From positions 1 through 64,000 of the forward strand of contig CAMIVR010000007.1 in the NCBI GenBank assembly GCA_946402065.1: DNA of 64,000 nt, read 5' to 3'. Both the position numbers and the translations under genes were made by a program. The notes under the pieces are model-generated. The model was not told the origin of the DNA, ran no database searches, and saw only the letters and a list, made by a program, of their open reading frames with translations. Shown here piece by piece: positions 42,004 through 50,888 of the stretch (within the stretch, counting starts at the first letter, position 1; each line of letters opens with the position of its first letter). This stretch comes from an uncultured Brevibacillus sp. Lineage in GTDB: Bacteria > Bacillota > Bacilli > Brevibacillales > Brevibacillaceae.

Positions 42004-42069
42004 CAGAATATTTTGCGTGGGCCTCTGTCTTTTGGCAATGTAAAAGTATCAAACAAAGGAGGGGTTACC

Positions 42070-42246
42070 ATGGAACAAGTTTTGTCGTATGCACGTCGGT
42101 TTGTCAAGGAAGAGGACGCGGTAACGATTGTCGAAATGGTCATTATCGTGGCAGTTGTACTGATTGCTGTCATTCCTGCGTTGGTCAGTTTAGGGGAAAC
42201 GGAGAATAGCAAGCTCGAGCAGTTAAAAGACGGATTAGGCAAGTGA
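42070..42246 (+). CDS. Cluster A: Flp-like small pilin
   Basis: 58 aa, KEEDAVTIVEMVIIVAVVLIAVIPALVSLGE: hydrophobic helix with Glu five residues after a plausible cleavage site. Confidence 0.75.
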   Translation: MEQVLSYARRFVKEEDAVTIVEMVIIVAVVLIAVIPALVSLGETENSKLEQLKDGLGK

Positions 42247-42734
42247 GCCAATATGCCGTTTTCAGTTTGTTATGTGCAGCGGCATGGTCTGATTGGAAGT
42301 GCAGAAAAGTAGCGAATAGATTGTTATTCCCGGCAATGCTGCTCGGACTGTTTTACCAATGGACCATCGGACAAGGATGGCAAGCCATAACCGGACTTGT
42401 GTGCGGGTTTGCCATCACGTTTGTCCCTGTCTTGTTGCGAGGGATGGGCATGGGCGATCAAAAGCTGTTGATGGCTGTTGGTGCCTGGACGAGCTTTACT
42501 GAAGTGTACCAATTGTTTTTGTTATCGGTTGCAGCGAGTGTCGTGGTCGTATGTTCTTCACCGGTACGTATAGCGTTGCTGCTGCAAAACCTGCGATTAT
42601 TGCTGGTCGGCTGGAAGGGACATCGAGAGCTTTGGTTTCCCAGTCTGTCAAAATCCGCTTTGACAATTCCTTATGCAGTCTACGTGCTTGCCGGATTTGT
42701 GGCGATGCGTGTGGGAGAACAGCTATGGCGTTGA
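42243..42734 (+). CDS. Cluster A: TadV/CpaA-type prepilin peptidase (A24)
   Basis: AAAWSDWKCRKVANRL and RGMGMGDQKLLMAVGAW (GxGD-type catalytic motif). Confidence 0.88.
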   Translation: MSQYAVFSLLCAAAWSDWKCRKVANRLLFPAMLLGLFYQWTIGQGWQAITGLVCGFAITFVPVLLRGMGMGDQKLLMAVGAWTSFTEVYQLFLLSVAASVVVVCSSPVRIALLLQNLRLLLVGWKGHRELWFPSLSKSALTIPYAVYVLAGFVAMRVGEQLWR

Positions 42735-43129
42735 AGCGATTGGTAAAAGAGGAAAAGGGCAGCCAGCTCGTGGAGTTTATTCTCGTCTTCCCTTTCATTT
42801 GGATTCTGCTCATGTTCTGTATGGATCAATTTACAATGATGTACAACAAGCAAAAAGCTTTGGCGGCAGCGTACGAAGCGGGCAGAATTGCCGCGGTACA
42901 GCCAAATTACGGATTAGCCAAATACCACGCGAAGCAGCGGGGAGGCAAAGAACTGGAACAGGCCATGGGGGTAACAGAGAGCGATGTGCTCATTCGCCTG
43001 GAGAAACGATGGGGTAAAGGGGAGCACTTGGAAGCAATTGCTACGCTATCATTTACCCTGCCAGCTACAGGCGAGCAGATGACGTTGAAAGAATCGTATT
43101 TCATGATGATTGAAAATTCCGAGCAGTGA
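42725..43129 (+). CDS. Cluster A: TadE-like pseudopilin
   Basis: VKEEKGSQLVEFILVFPFIWILLMFCMDQF, classical G^xxxxEF site. ATG 42725. Confidence 0.85.
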   Translation: MALKRLVKEEKGSQLVEFILVFPFIWILLMFCMDQFTMMYNKQKALAAAYEAGRIAAVQPNYGLAKYHAKQRGGKELEQAMGVTESDVLIRLEKRWGKGEHLEAIATLSFTLPATGEQMTLKESYFMMIENSEQ

Positions 43130-43631
43130 AGGAGGAGGGCTGGTTTTTGTTAACCGCTTGAAGGAAGAGCAAGGTACGATCCTGCTGCAAACGCTTTTTA
43201 TCATGATCTGCCTGTTCGGTTTTCTCGGATTGCTGCTATTTATGGAGCAGGCGTCGCTGATGAAAATGCAAGTCCAGCAAACAGCAGACGTCATAACGAA
43301 AGGCGCGCGTGCTGCAGGTTCTGCAGAATATACCGATTCCATGGGAACCACGCATAAACTGCTCGTAGCGACCGACAGGGAAGCGGCACAGCGTAAGTTA
43401 AACATAGTTCGCGGGGCAAGAGAAGAAGCGGATATTCTCTATTCGCTGAACAAAAAAACGCTGCAAACTTCGGCAGAGAGCGTATCGGTTGTGCACCAAA
43501 AGGGAGAACAGCGTTCGCTTTACGATCAAGGAATCTATCATCTTGCGCTGACCGTGGAGAAACGGGCAGCGCTCGTCTGGGATTCGTTTTTAATGACGAT
43601 CCGTCGAACCTCGCAGTCGGGAGTCTATTAA
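43110..43631 (+). CDS. Cluster A: TadF-like membrane protein (start uncertain)
   Basis: LKEEQGTILLQTLFIMICLFGFLGLLLF followed by a periplasmic-type domain. Confidence 0.65.
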   Translation: MKIPSSEGGGLVFVNRLKEEQGTILLQTLFIMICLFGFLGLLLFMEQASLMKMQVQQTADVITKGARAAGSAEYTDSMGTTHKLLVATDREAAQRKLNIVRGAREEADILYSLNKKTLQTSAESVSVVHQKGEQRSLYDQGIYHLALTVEKRAALVWDSFLMTIRRTSQSGVY

Positions 43632-43728
43632 TTTCCGGCGTCGAGCAGGTACTGGCCGAAATTATTTTTGTCCCAAATCGACATGGTAGGGTAGGAATAT
43701 ACCAGTTGAGGGACAGGAGTGGAGCCAC

Positions 43729-44349
43729 ATGCCTTCTCAAATTATCGAACGATATAAACGGATTCTCAAAGGTGAGCAGAAGCGATTTTCACCATATGAA
43801 TTTGAAGATATTGCTTACCGGAAGAAAAAGATTCAGCTCGTCCTGCGATATGCTATCGAGCAAGTAAAGCAGTGGTCACCTGAGCAAGCGAGAAGATCAT
43901 TAAATGAAAAAGATGTACGGGAGTTGAAGCTGCATCTCGTCAAAGAATTTGTCGAACCGCCAATTGAAGCGAAAGCGACTGATGTTTACTACCTTGTCGA
44001 TTATGCTTATCCGTATCTGCCGAGGCCAACTGAGTACGAAAAAGTGCTCTGGGTCTATCGGGAAGTACTAGAAGGGAAACGCAAGCACTTTCCACCCCAT
44101 TATTTTCTCAGTGCCAAGGGGGAGGAACGAGCGAAAATCTGCTTTGAATATTTATGGAAGGAAATCTTGCAGCAAAACAGCATTCAAAGAATTCCCGAAA
44201 TATTCAAAAAGAACGATGAAGCATATGATCTGTTGCGTAAATATAAGCTAAAAATTATCGTAGACACGTTGTATTTTTCGCCATTCGACATGGCTACGGA
44301 GATGTACCCGGAACTGGCAGATCCCAGCCTGTGGTCCGATGCAGAGTGA
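43729..44349 (+). CDS. DUF4046-like repeat protein
   Basis: Two internal repeats: RYKRILKGEQKRFSPYEFED... and VYREVLEGKRKHFPPHYFLS.... Confidence 0.6.
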   Translation: MPSQIIERYKRILKGEQKRFSPYEFEDIAYRKKKIQLVLRYAIEQVKQWSPEQARRSLNEKDVRELKLHLVKEFVEPPIEAKATDVYYLVDYAYPYLPRPTEYEKVLWVYREVLEGKRKHFPPHYFLSAKGEERAKICFEYLWKEILQQNSIQRIPEIFKKNDEAYDLLRKYKLKIIVDTLYFSPFDMATEMYPELADPSLWSDAE

Positions 44350-44359
44350 CAAGGAAGAT

Positions 44360-44461
44360 AAAATCGCAAAAGGAAAAAAATTTGCGTAGGCCTCTGTCTT
44401 TTTTTACAGTTAAGTCAGTTTCATAGGCTTATAAGCAAATGAAACGGCCGTTACTTAACTG
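44360..44461 (+). promoter_or_regulatory. Structured leader with shared element and long hairpin
   Basis: CGCAAA...TTTGCG, then GTAGGCCTCTGTCTTTTTTT, then CAGTTAAG(44407-44414)..GTTTCAT(44418-44424)..ATGAAAC(44439-44445)..CTTAACTG(44454-44461). Confidence 0.5.
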
Positions 44462-44483
44462 GTGGGCAAAGGAGGAGTTGCGC

Positions 44484-44765
44484 ATGGCAACAGTAGGGAC
44501 TCACCAAGAACAGTCCACAGGTGTGGAAGTGCTTTTGGGGCAGAAGGTTAGTTACCAGAAGCACAAACCAGGCGCCAATCTCTCAGTGGAGAGATTGGAC
44601 CGAGAGGAGGTTATCCAAATCGATTCTGTCAATCGCTTTGGAAACCGAATCGTAGTAAATGACGGTGCCATTGTAATGGAAGATGTTCCAGCCGTCATGA
44701 TGCGCGGAGGAAGAGTAGCCTTCCTGCTGCCGACTGGAGAAGAACTCTATCTCACGATGGAGTAA
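44484..44765 (+). CDS. Hypothetical protein, 93 aa
   Basis: AAAGGAGGAG ribosome-binding site then MATVGTHQEQSTGVEVLLGQKVSYQKHKPGANLSVERL... Confidence 0.6.
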   Translation: MATVGTHQEQSTGVEVLLGQKVSYQKHKPGANLSVERLDREEVIQIDSVNRFGNRIVVNDGAIVMEDVPAVMMRGGRVAFLLPTGEELYLTME

Positions 44766-44779
44766 CTCTCTGGGCCATT

Positions 44780-44821
44780 CCCACCCTGCACAGTTGTGTG
44801 CAGGGTGGGTCTAAATGATTT
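44780..44821 (+). terminator. Strong terminator-type hairpin
   Basis: CCCACCCTGCAC-AGTTGT-GTGCAGGGTGGG perfect 12-bp stem; T-rich stretch slightly downstream. Confidence 0.7.
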
Positions 44822-44920
44822 TTTATCGAAAATTGCTGTAATGTTTTGTTGACGGAGGACGAATTGTATAGCAAAATGTTTATAATTGTTAAAAAATATA
44901 AAAAAAGGGAGGATATGTAA

Positions 44921-45703
44921 ATGTTTGTTCGCAACTCATTTGAATTGGTTAGTCGATGCTATGAAAATGCCCAGCGGCTGCTGGACGAAGAAAGTTTAAA
45001 GGAAGCGTTTATACAATACGTCTTTGGAGAGTATCAGCAGGAAATCTTGCAGCATTACGATCAGGAAGTATTTTACGAACATCTGAACAGCATACAGCTT
45101 GCAAATTGCCGGAAAGATTTCGATATAGCGGTAGAACGCTGGTACAACCTTCATTATGGCAGTGTTCTGTCGGAAGGAATCTACCATGATGATCTGTTCT
45201 CTCTAGTAAAGGAGGTAATAACCACGTACAACACAACGTCTCGAGACCATCTGATCAGCAGCTTTACAGGATTTCTGACGTCGCCAAAAGGGCTCATGGC
45301 CAGGTGGATGCAAGAGACGAAGCGATCAGTATCAGCATATTTTCAATACGTAACGAAACTAGGGATTCACAGCTACACAGACATCGAGGCATTAATCGAT
45401 ATCTGGCTGATCGAGAATCCGGCAACCTTTGATAAAACCCAGCAAGAGTATTACGCCAAACCATCTCGAAGAGGGAGACCGAACAATATCGAATTGACAA
45501 GATTAATGGAACAGGCACACGAAGTAAAGCCAGTTCTGGCCCCTGAGGATAAAGAGAGAATCCGAAAAATTTACTACTACCATCGAAAAACCCTTTCCTC
45601 CATTGCCATGCTCGAAAAATTTCGCAAGTACGTGTTGATGAAAGCAAATCCGCTAAAAGCCAAAAAGCTCCCTTCTGCGTCCGACTCCATACAAGTAGGC
45701 TGA
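44921..45703 (+). CDS. Cluster B: hypothetical protein, 260 aa, first gene of the operon
   Basis: AAAAAAAGGGAGGATATGTAAATG start region; no family recognised. Confidence 0.7.
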   Translation: MFVRNSFELVSRCYENAQRLLDEESLKEAFIQYVFGEYQQEILQHYDQEVFYEHLNSIQLANCRKDFDIAVERWYNLHYGSVLSEGIYHDDLFSLVKEVITTYNTTSRDHLISSFTGFLTSPKGLMARWMQETKRSVSAYFQYVTKLGIHSYTDIEALIDIWLIENPATFDKTQQEYYAKPSRRGRPNNIELTRLMEQAHEVKPVLAPEDKERIRKIYYYHRKTLSSIAMLEKFRKYVLMKANPLKAKKLPSASDSIQVG

Positions 45704-45707
45704 ATAC

Positions 45708-46577
45708 ATGTTCCAGCACCTTCAGAAGTTTGTTACTACCTTCCGCGAACTAGAGAAAAAAGAACCGTTACGATCCCAAGAGGAAGAAGAACAGTGGAAG
45801 CAGCTCAAAGAAAAATTATCTGCTGCGGAAGTTCATGCGGTCGTTGAGCATCAGCAGTATATGAAATCGATCGCTGTCGCTAGTTTATACCCACGTGTAG
45901 GAGCGAGTTTCATAGCTAGCAATTTTGCTTTTTACGAAGCGGCACGATCGATACGGACAACCCTATGCGAGAATCCAATCGAGCAATCATACTTTTACTT
46001 TGCACTCGACTGTGAACGGCGGAAGCCCGTTTCAAGAAACAATGAAAAAATTATGTGGCTGATGAACCAAAGCTTGCAAATAAAGGTCACTCCACCTTAT
46101 GAAAGTCAAGTTTACTCACAGGCGGAAGCAATGAACTGGTTTTTCACAAATCAAAAACATTGCAGCTTCTTTATACTTGATTTCTCATCGCATTGGAGGG
46201 GAGAACTTGCATCGTGGTTGTTCGAAATGGTCGACCAGATTTGGTTTGTGATCGATCCGGATTTTCCGCGACTGTCACAAACGATTTTTGCGGAAGAAGC
46301 CCCGGAGAACTGGAAAAAGAATCTCCACAAGATCTCAATCATCGCCAACAAATGGAACGAGGATGTGGCTGCCCGAGGTGTCATAAAGAGAATCGAAGGT
46401 ACTCTTTCACAGTGGGATGAGCAAAATAAGCTTAAAGTAGGGGCTTCAGTTCCGCGTATTGACGCCAATAAGCTAAGCAGGGCGCAATTGGCAGCACGTA
46501 TCTTTCTGGAGATGTATCCTGACGAAGGTGAGTTTTTGGATCAATTGTCTCACTTGGAAAAAGGAAGGGTTTTATGA
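45708..46577 (+). CDS. Cluster B: degenerate TadZ/MinD-like protein
   Basis: IAVASLYPRVGASFIASNFAFYEA corresponds in layout to a ParA P-loop but lacks the lysine. Confidence 0.6.
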   Translation: MFQHLQKFVTTFRELEKKEPLRSQEEEEQWKQLKEKLSAAEVHAVVEHQQYMKSIAVASLYPRVGASFIASNFAFYEAARSIRTTLCENPIEQSYFYFALDCERRKPVSRNNEKIMWLMNQSLQIKVTPPYESQVYSQAEAMNWFFTNQKHCSFFILDFSSHWRGELASWLFEMVDQIWFVIDPDFPRLSQTIFAEEAPENWKKNLHKISIIANKWNEDVAARGVIKRIEGTLSQWDEQNKLKVGASVPRIDANKLSRAQLAARIFLEMYPDEGEFLDQLSHLEKGRVL

Positions 46578-47350
46578 AAAAACAGACGCTGCTTGTCATT
46601 GGGACTATCTCGTTGATATTGGCGGGGATTTGCTTCTACTCGGCTACGAAATATTTAGACGATCTGGCGCAAGAGCGATTGTATGCGCCTGTAGTGAAAG
46701 TTGCAGATGGTAAGGAACTTTCGCCTTTCCAACCAATCACACGAGATGATGTCGTCGTCATACAAGAGAAAAAAGATGCGATGCTGCCTGGTTCAATTGC
46801 TTCGTTAGATGAGGTGCTTGGTAAACGCAGCATTCAGACGATTTTTTCCGGGGAACAGGTACTAGCGCAAAAGCTGACAGACGGCTATCTCTTGCCGGAA
46901 ACCGGGCAAGCAAGATATGAATTTCCCCTTTCCCTGATGATGCCGGTTACAGAGGTGCGGAGGGGCGACGACGTGAAAGTGTGGGTAAAGTATAAAAACA
47001 GCCATGAGCTTGCTACACTTCCTGCGCCAGCACACTTTACAAAAAGTAACGATGCGGCTGATTTATTGTTTGAAAGCCAGTTGGCTACGGTAAAAGACAG
47101 CAGCGGGATTGAGATTTATACGTTAAAACCAAGCATACTGCCTCAAGCAGATCAGGTTGAAAACCCGTTTTTCCATGCATCAAAAGCTCAAAATCTGACC
47201 GATACGGAACGACGTGTACGCGATTATCGGGCACAACCGTCCGCTCTGCCAGCGTTCGTGGGCTTTAATTTAACAGACCAGCAGTTTTTGATTTTAACTG
47301 AGGCAATCAATTACGGCACGATTCAAATTGGACATTATTTTAGTCGATAG
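46574..47350 (+). CDS. Cluster B: CpaB-like SAF-domain protein
   Basis: TM then YAPVVKVADGKELSPFQPITRDDVVVIQEKKDAMLPGSIASLDEVLGKRSIQTIFSGEQVLAQKLTDG. Confidence 0.75.
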   Translation: MKKQTLLVIGTISLILAGICFYSATKYLDDLAQERLYAPVVKVADGKELSPFQPITRDDVVVIQEKKDAMLPGSIASLDEVLGKRSIQTIFSGEQVLAQKLTDGYLLPETGQARYEFPLSLMMPVTEVRRGDDVKVWVKYKNSHELATLPAPAHFTKSNDAADLLFESQLATVKDSSGIEIYTLKPSILPQADQVENPFFHASKAQNLTDTERRVRDYRAQPSALPAFVGFNLTDQQFLILTEAINYGTIQIGHYFSR

Positions 47351-47480
47351 GAATTTATAAAAATTCCTATCGACATAAGTGGTCGGCTATACGAACGTCC
47401 TGTGGCATCGCCGACCCCTCGCACATCCTGATCATCGCAACTATGTCTCCAACCAAGACTTGGCGTAGCCAATGTGTCTA
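47343..47480 (+). promoter_or_regulatory. Three consecutive hairpins in intra-operon gap
   Basis: GTCGATAGGAATTT-ATAA-AAATTCCTATCGAC (47343-47374); GGTCGGC...GCCGACC (47381-47416); TTGGC-GTA-GCCAA with flanking AGAC/GTCT (about 47457-47480). Confidence 0.6.
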
Positions 47481-47503
47481 ACAGTAGAGGAGGGAAGAAT
47501 CCT

Positions 47504-48637
47504 GTGAAAGCTTTGATTTGCTACCCCATGAAGTCTTTGGTAGGCGCTTTTATGCCTGAAAGATGTGATGCTCTGACAGTAGAAAAAGAAACCGAGCTTT
47601 CCCAAATGACCACCATCTATCAGCCGGATGTCGCCGTGCTTTTTTCGGAGTATTTTTCCAGTCAAGTGTGGGAGTGGCTGCCTCAATCCTTGTCAATGTT
47701 TTCTGAACACGTAGTGAAAATTATCATACCGCTGCACCGTGATGAACGGTTAGTTAAAAAAATTGTGAGTGAGTCACACACAATCAATACATACGTGCTC
47801 TCGGCAAGCCTTACTTATGTTGAGATAAAGAAGCAGCTGGAGGTAATTCTGGGGTTGGGATCGTCTCATCCAGAGACGACGAACAGCAGTGAGCAAGCAG
47901 GGAGCGGGAAAGTATTCAATCTGTTGAGTTACGGTTCCGCTGGTGTTACCACCTTTTGCATCAATTACCCAGTATTGCTTGCCAAAAGCAGCAAGCAAAA
48001 ACAAATTGCGGTTATCGACATGAATACGGTTAAGCCTGATCTCAGCAGATTTTTTGGCTTGCATGAGCACCAGCTATCCCTGTTTCGGCCCGACCTTTTA
48101 GACTTGAGGACCGCTGAGAAAAGAAATTGGAAAATACCCTTCAAGCAGAGCAAAGCAGTGAAAAACCTGTTTTATTCTAGCGGTACGAGTAAATGGAAGA
48201 GCTATGAGATTTCTAACCTGGTACATGTTTTGCGAAAAAGCTTTGATTATGTTTATCTCGACTGGGGGTACTGCTTTCCCGAGACGGAGGCTTTGCTGCG
48301 GATCGTAAAAGAGGCCGACTACAATGTTTTTTTTGCTCGGGCAGACCCATTCAGTATTGAGAGCGCACATGAATGGGTGGGCAAATGGAAGGCGCAAGGA
48401 GTGAATCATCAGCTTCTCGTAAGCCATTTTGACCGCGAGGCGATGAGCAAGCACCACATCCGAGAAAGCCTGCACGAGTATGGGATTCTCCCCAGGGTAC
48501 CGGAAAACAGGATTATTCATTCACACCAGCAAAAAAGCGTGCTTGTCGATGAGCTGTTTCCGCCAAAACAATATTTGCAAAGCTTGCTCGAGATGGTCGA
48601 CAGTGAGAAGAGCATAAAAGGGGTCACCCTATGTTAA
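47504..48637 (+). CDS. Cluster B: second degenerate CpaE/TadZ-like protein
   Basis: FNLLSYGSAGVTTFCINYPVLLAKSSKQKQIAVIDMNTVKPDLSRFFGL: ParA-like layout with GSAGVTT in place of GGVGKTT. Confidence 0.7.
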   Translation: MKALICYPMKSLVGAFMPERCDALTVEKETELSQMTTIYQPDVAVLFSEYFSSQVWEWLPQSLSMFSEHVVKIIIPLHRDERLVKKIVSESHTINTYVLSASLTYVEIKKQLEVILGLGSSHPETTNSSEQAGSGKVFNLLSYGSAGVTTFCINYPVLLAKSSKQKQIAVIDMNTVKPDLSRFFGLHEHQLSLFRPDLLDLRTAEKRNWKIPFKQSKAVKNLFYSSGTSKWKSYEISNLVHVLRKSFDYVYLDWGYCFPETEALLRIVKEADYNVFFARADPFSIESAHEWVGKWKAQGVNHQLLVSHFDREAMSKHHIRESLHEYGILPRVPENRIIHSHQQKSVLVDELFPPKQYLQSLLEMVDSEKSIKGVTLC

Positions 48638-49986
48638 CGCAGGAACTGAAACGAAAATGGACAGCGGCCGAGATCCATACATTTGATGATATTAAGCAAG
48701 CCGCACGGGATTATTTGAATCATTATGGGCAGTCAAGAGAAGCCAAGGTGGAAATGCAAAATATATTAGCCCGGGCAGAGCATGGCGATCGAGTTAGCCA
48801 CAGTCACATTACGCTGCGCTTGCAGCACTATTTTGAAGAAGTGCTGAGAAGGCCTGTGACAGAATCGATTTTTCCACATGTTAATCCGTATGAAGCAATA
48901 ACTTTTTCTACGTATGGTTGGGGCATTTTAGACGTTGTTTTGCACTTGTCGCCATTTGTAGAAGAAGTGCGCATAACTGCAGACAAGCAGGTTGCTTATC
49001 TGGAAGGAGGTGTTAAAAAATTTCTCTCCTACCGGCCAAGCTGGCAAGAAGTTGAAACCTTGCAACAAAAGCTAACGAACGCAGCGGGTTTATTCTTTAA
49101 CGAAAAGAAGCCCAGGCTTAGTGCGTATTTGGAAAGCTTGAAGGCTCGGCTGACCATGTTTACTTTTCCGTATTCGAGGTATCCGACCATCATTGTCAGG
49201 AGATTTACGACCGTTTCCTTCTCATTGGACAGTTTGCGGCTGCAATCGTTGCCGACTTTTGACGAAAAGGTGCAGCTGCTGATTGAGCAACAAGTATACG
49301 GCAGAGCGAATGTACTCGTAATTGGACCGATGGCAGCAGGGAAAACAACCCTAATGATCTGTATGTTGAAGCTGAAGAATCCGCGTACAGAGTATGTAAC
49401 CATTTACGAAAGTGAACATGAAATGCGGTTTGCTGATGTCTGGCCGGGAGAAGTAATTGAATTGCAAAATGTAGAAGAAATCGGCATTGACTTGGCCAGT
49501 AGTTTTAAGGATATTTACCGCTCAACTGCTAATACGGTGCTCATCGGGGAAATCAGAGAGCCTATCGAGGCCTACCACTTTATTAATGCCGGTATACGGG
49601 GTACTGACGCTACCATTGCTGCGCTGCATGAGCGCTTCCCGGACAAGGCGCTTAATGATCTGACCGATTTGGTATATCAATACGGCGGGCGAAGCATTGA
49701 GTTAACCCAGGAGAGAATTAGTCGTGCAGTAAACTTTGTAAACTCGCTGAAATACCGAAATAACGGTCACAGGTTCATTGATGCGATTCAGACGACACAA
49801 TGGAATGCACAGATGAATCGAGTAGAGTCGATTCCCTTGGTTTATCGCAATGTGGCGACTGGCGAATACGAATGGACGGGCAGGCAGCTAGCCGGTGATC
49901 TGGTCGAGTACATGTGCCATATGGGGGAAGCGGATCTTCACGTGTTAAAGGAACTGGGCATTACAGATATAGGGAGGCAGCTATGA
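48631..49986 (+). CDS. Cluster B: CpaF/TadA-like secretion ATPase
   Basis: VLVIGPMAAGKTTLMICMLKL; TVLIGEIREPIEAYHFINAGIRGTDATIAALHERFP. Confidence 0.88.
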   Translation: MLTQELKRKWTAAEIHTFDDIKQAARDYLNHYGQSREAKVEMQNILARAEHGDRVSHSHITLRLQHYFEEVLRRPVTESIFPHVNPYEAITFSTYGWGILDVVLHLSPFVEEVRITADKQVAYLEGGVKKFLSYRPSWQEVETLQQKLTNAAGLFFNEKKPRLSAYLESLKARLTMFTFPYSRYPTIIVRRFTTVSFSLDSLRLQSLPTFDEKVQLLIEQQVYGRANVLVIGPMAAGKTTLMICMLKLKNPRTEYVTIYESEHEMRFADVWPGEVIELQNVEEIGIDLASSFKDIYRSTANTVLIGEIREPIEAYHFINAGIRGTDATIAALHERFPDKALNDLTDLVYQYGGRSIELTQERISRAVNFVNSLKYRNNGHRFIDAIQTTQWNAQMNRVESIPLVYRNVATGEYEWTGRQLAGDLVEYMCHMGEADLHVLKELGITDIGRQL

Positions 49987-50888
49987 AGAACATACTGCTT
50001 ATACCAATGTCATTGTGCCTCATGGTTAGCTTTATGTTTTTGGGGATATTTATCAGTAAGAATTGGTCGGGTCCCAAAGTTTTTTACCCAAAGACACTGT
50101 CAGTATTACGAGAGAAAATGCTGCGGGATAACAACGGAAGGTATGTGTACCAGCGTTTTGAAACATGGTGCAGCGTTGTAGGGGGACAGATGACGCCGGA
50201 GGATTATCTGGTCGTTTCCCTCATTGGGGCAGTGGTAAGCTTCTCGATTGGACTATTAGTCGGAAATATTACTATCTCCATAAGTCTGTTTTTACTATTT
50301 TTACTTTCGCCATCACTCATTTTGTACGCAAGGTATATGATCCGCGTCAATAAAATGATCAAGTCGTTTGGTCATTTTGTTGACCTGTTTGCAAGGCATT
50401 ACAGTACGAGAAAAAACATCGTACTGGCATTTCGCGATATGGCGGGAGAGTGCCCAAAAGAACTGTATGATGAGCTGATCGTCCTGAATAATAAGTTGAC
50501 AGACGGCGGGAACTCTTTGCACGCCATCGAAAGCTTCGCCGACAGATTGAACCACGTCTGGGCGTATGATTTTGCAATGTATATCAGCAGCGGGCTCGAA
50601 GGAGAAACAGAGGACATTCAATCAGCACTGAATCGGTTAACAGGTGAAATGTTTGTCCATCAAGACGAGCGTGAGGAGCGTCAAAGTGAAATCTATAGTA
50701 TATGGATTAGCTTGATCATTGTCATCGTCATATGCATCTTGTTAATTCCGTACAATCAAACGTTGATGAAAGAATCGTATCGTTTGTACTTTTTTACTCC
50801 TGACGGACAAGCGTTGCTTTCGATCGCTGCTACAGTCTGGTTTCTATCTGTATTGGTGGCATTTATTTGGGGAAAGAGGCACATGTAG
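49983..50888 (+). CDS. Cluster B: TadB-like platform protein
   Basis: VDLFARHYSTRKNIVLAFRDMAGECPKELYDELIVLNNKLTDGG with TM segments. ATG 49983 preferred. Confidence 0.78.
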   Translation: MKNILLIPMSLCLMVSFMFLGIFISKNWSGPKVFYPKTLSVLREKMLRDNNGRYVYQRFETWCSVVGGQMTPEDYLVVSLIGAVVSFSIGLLVGNITISISLFLLFLLSPSLILYARYMIRVNKMIKSFGHFVDLFARHYSTRKNIVLAFRDMAGECPKELYDELIVLNNKLTDGGNSLHAIESFADRLNHVWAYDFAMYISSGLEGETEDIQSALNRLTGEMFVHQDEREERQSEIYSIWISLIIVIVICILLIPYNQTLMKESYRLYFFTPDGQALLSIAATVWFLSVLVAFIWGKRHM

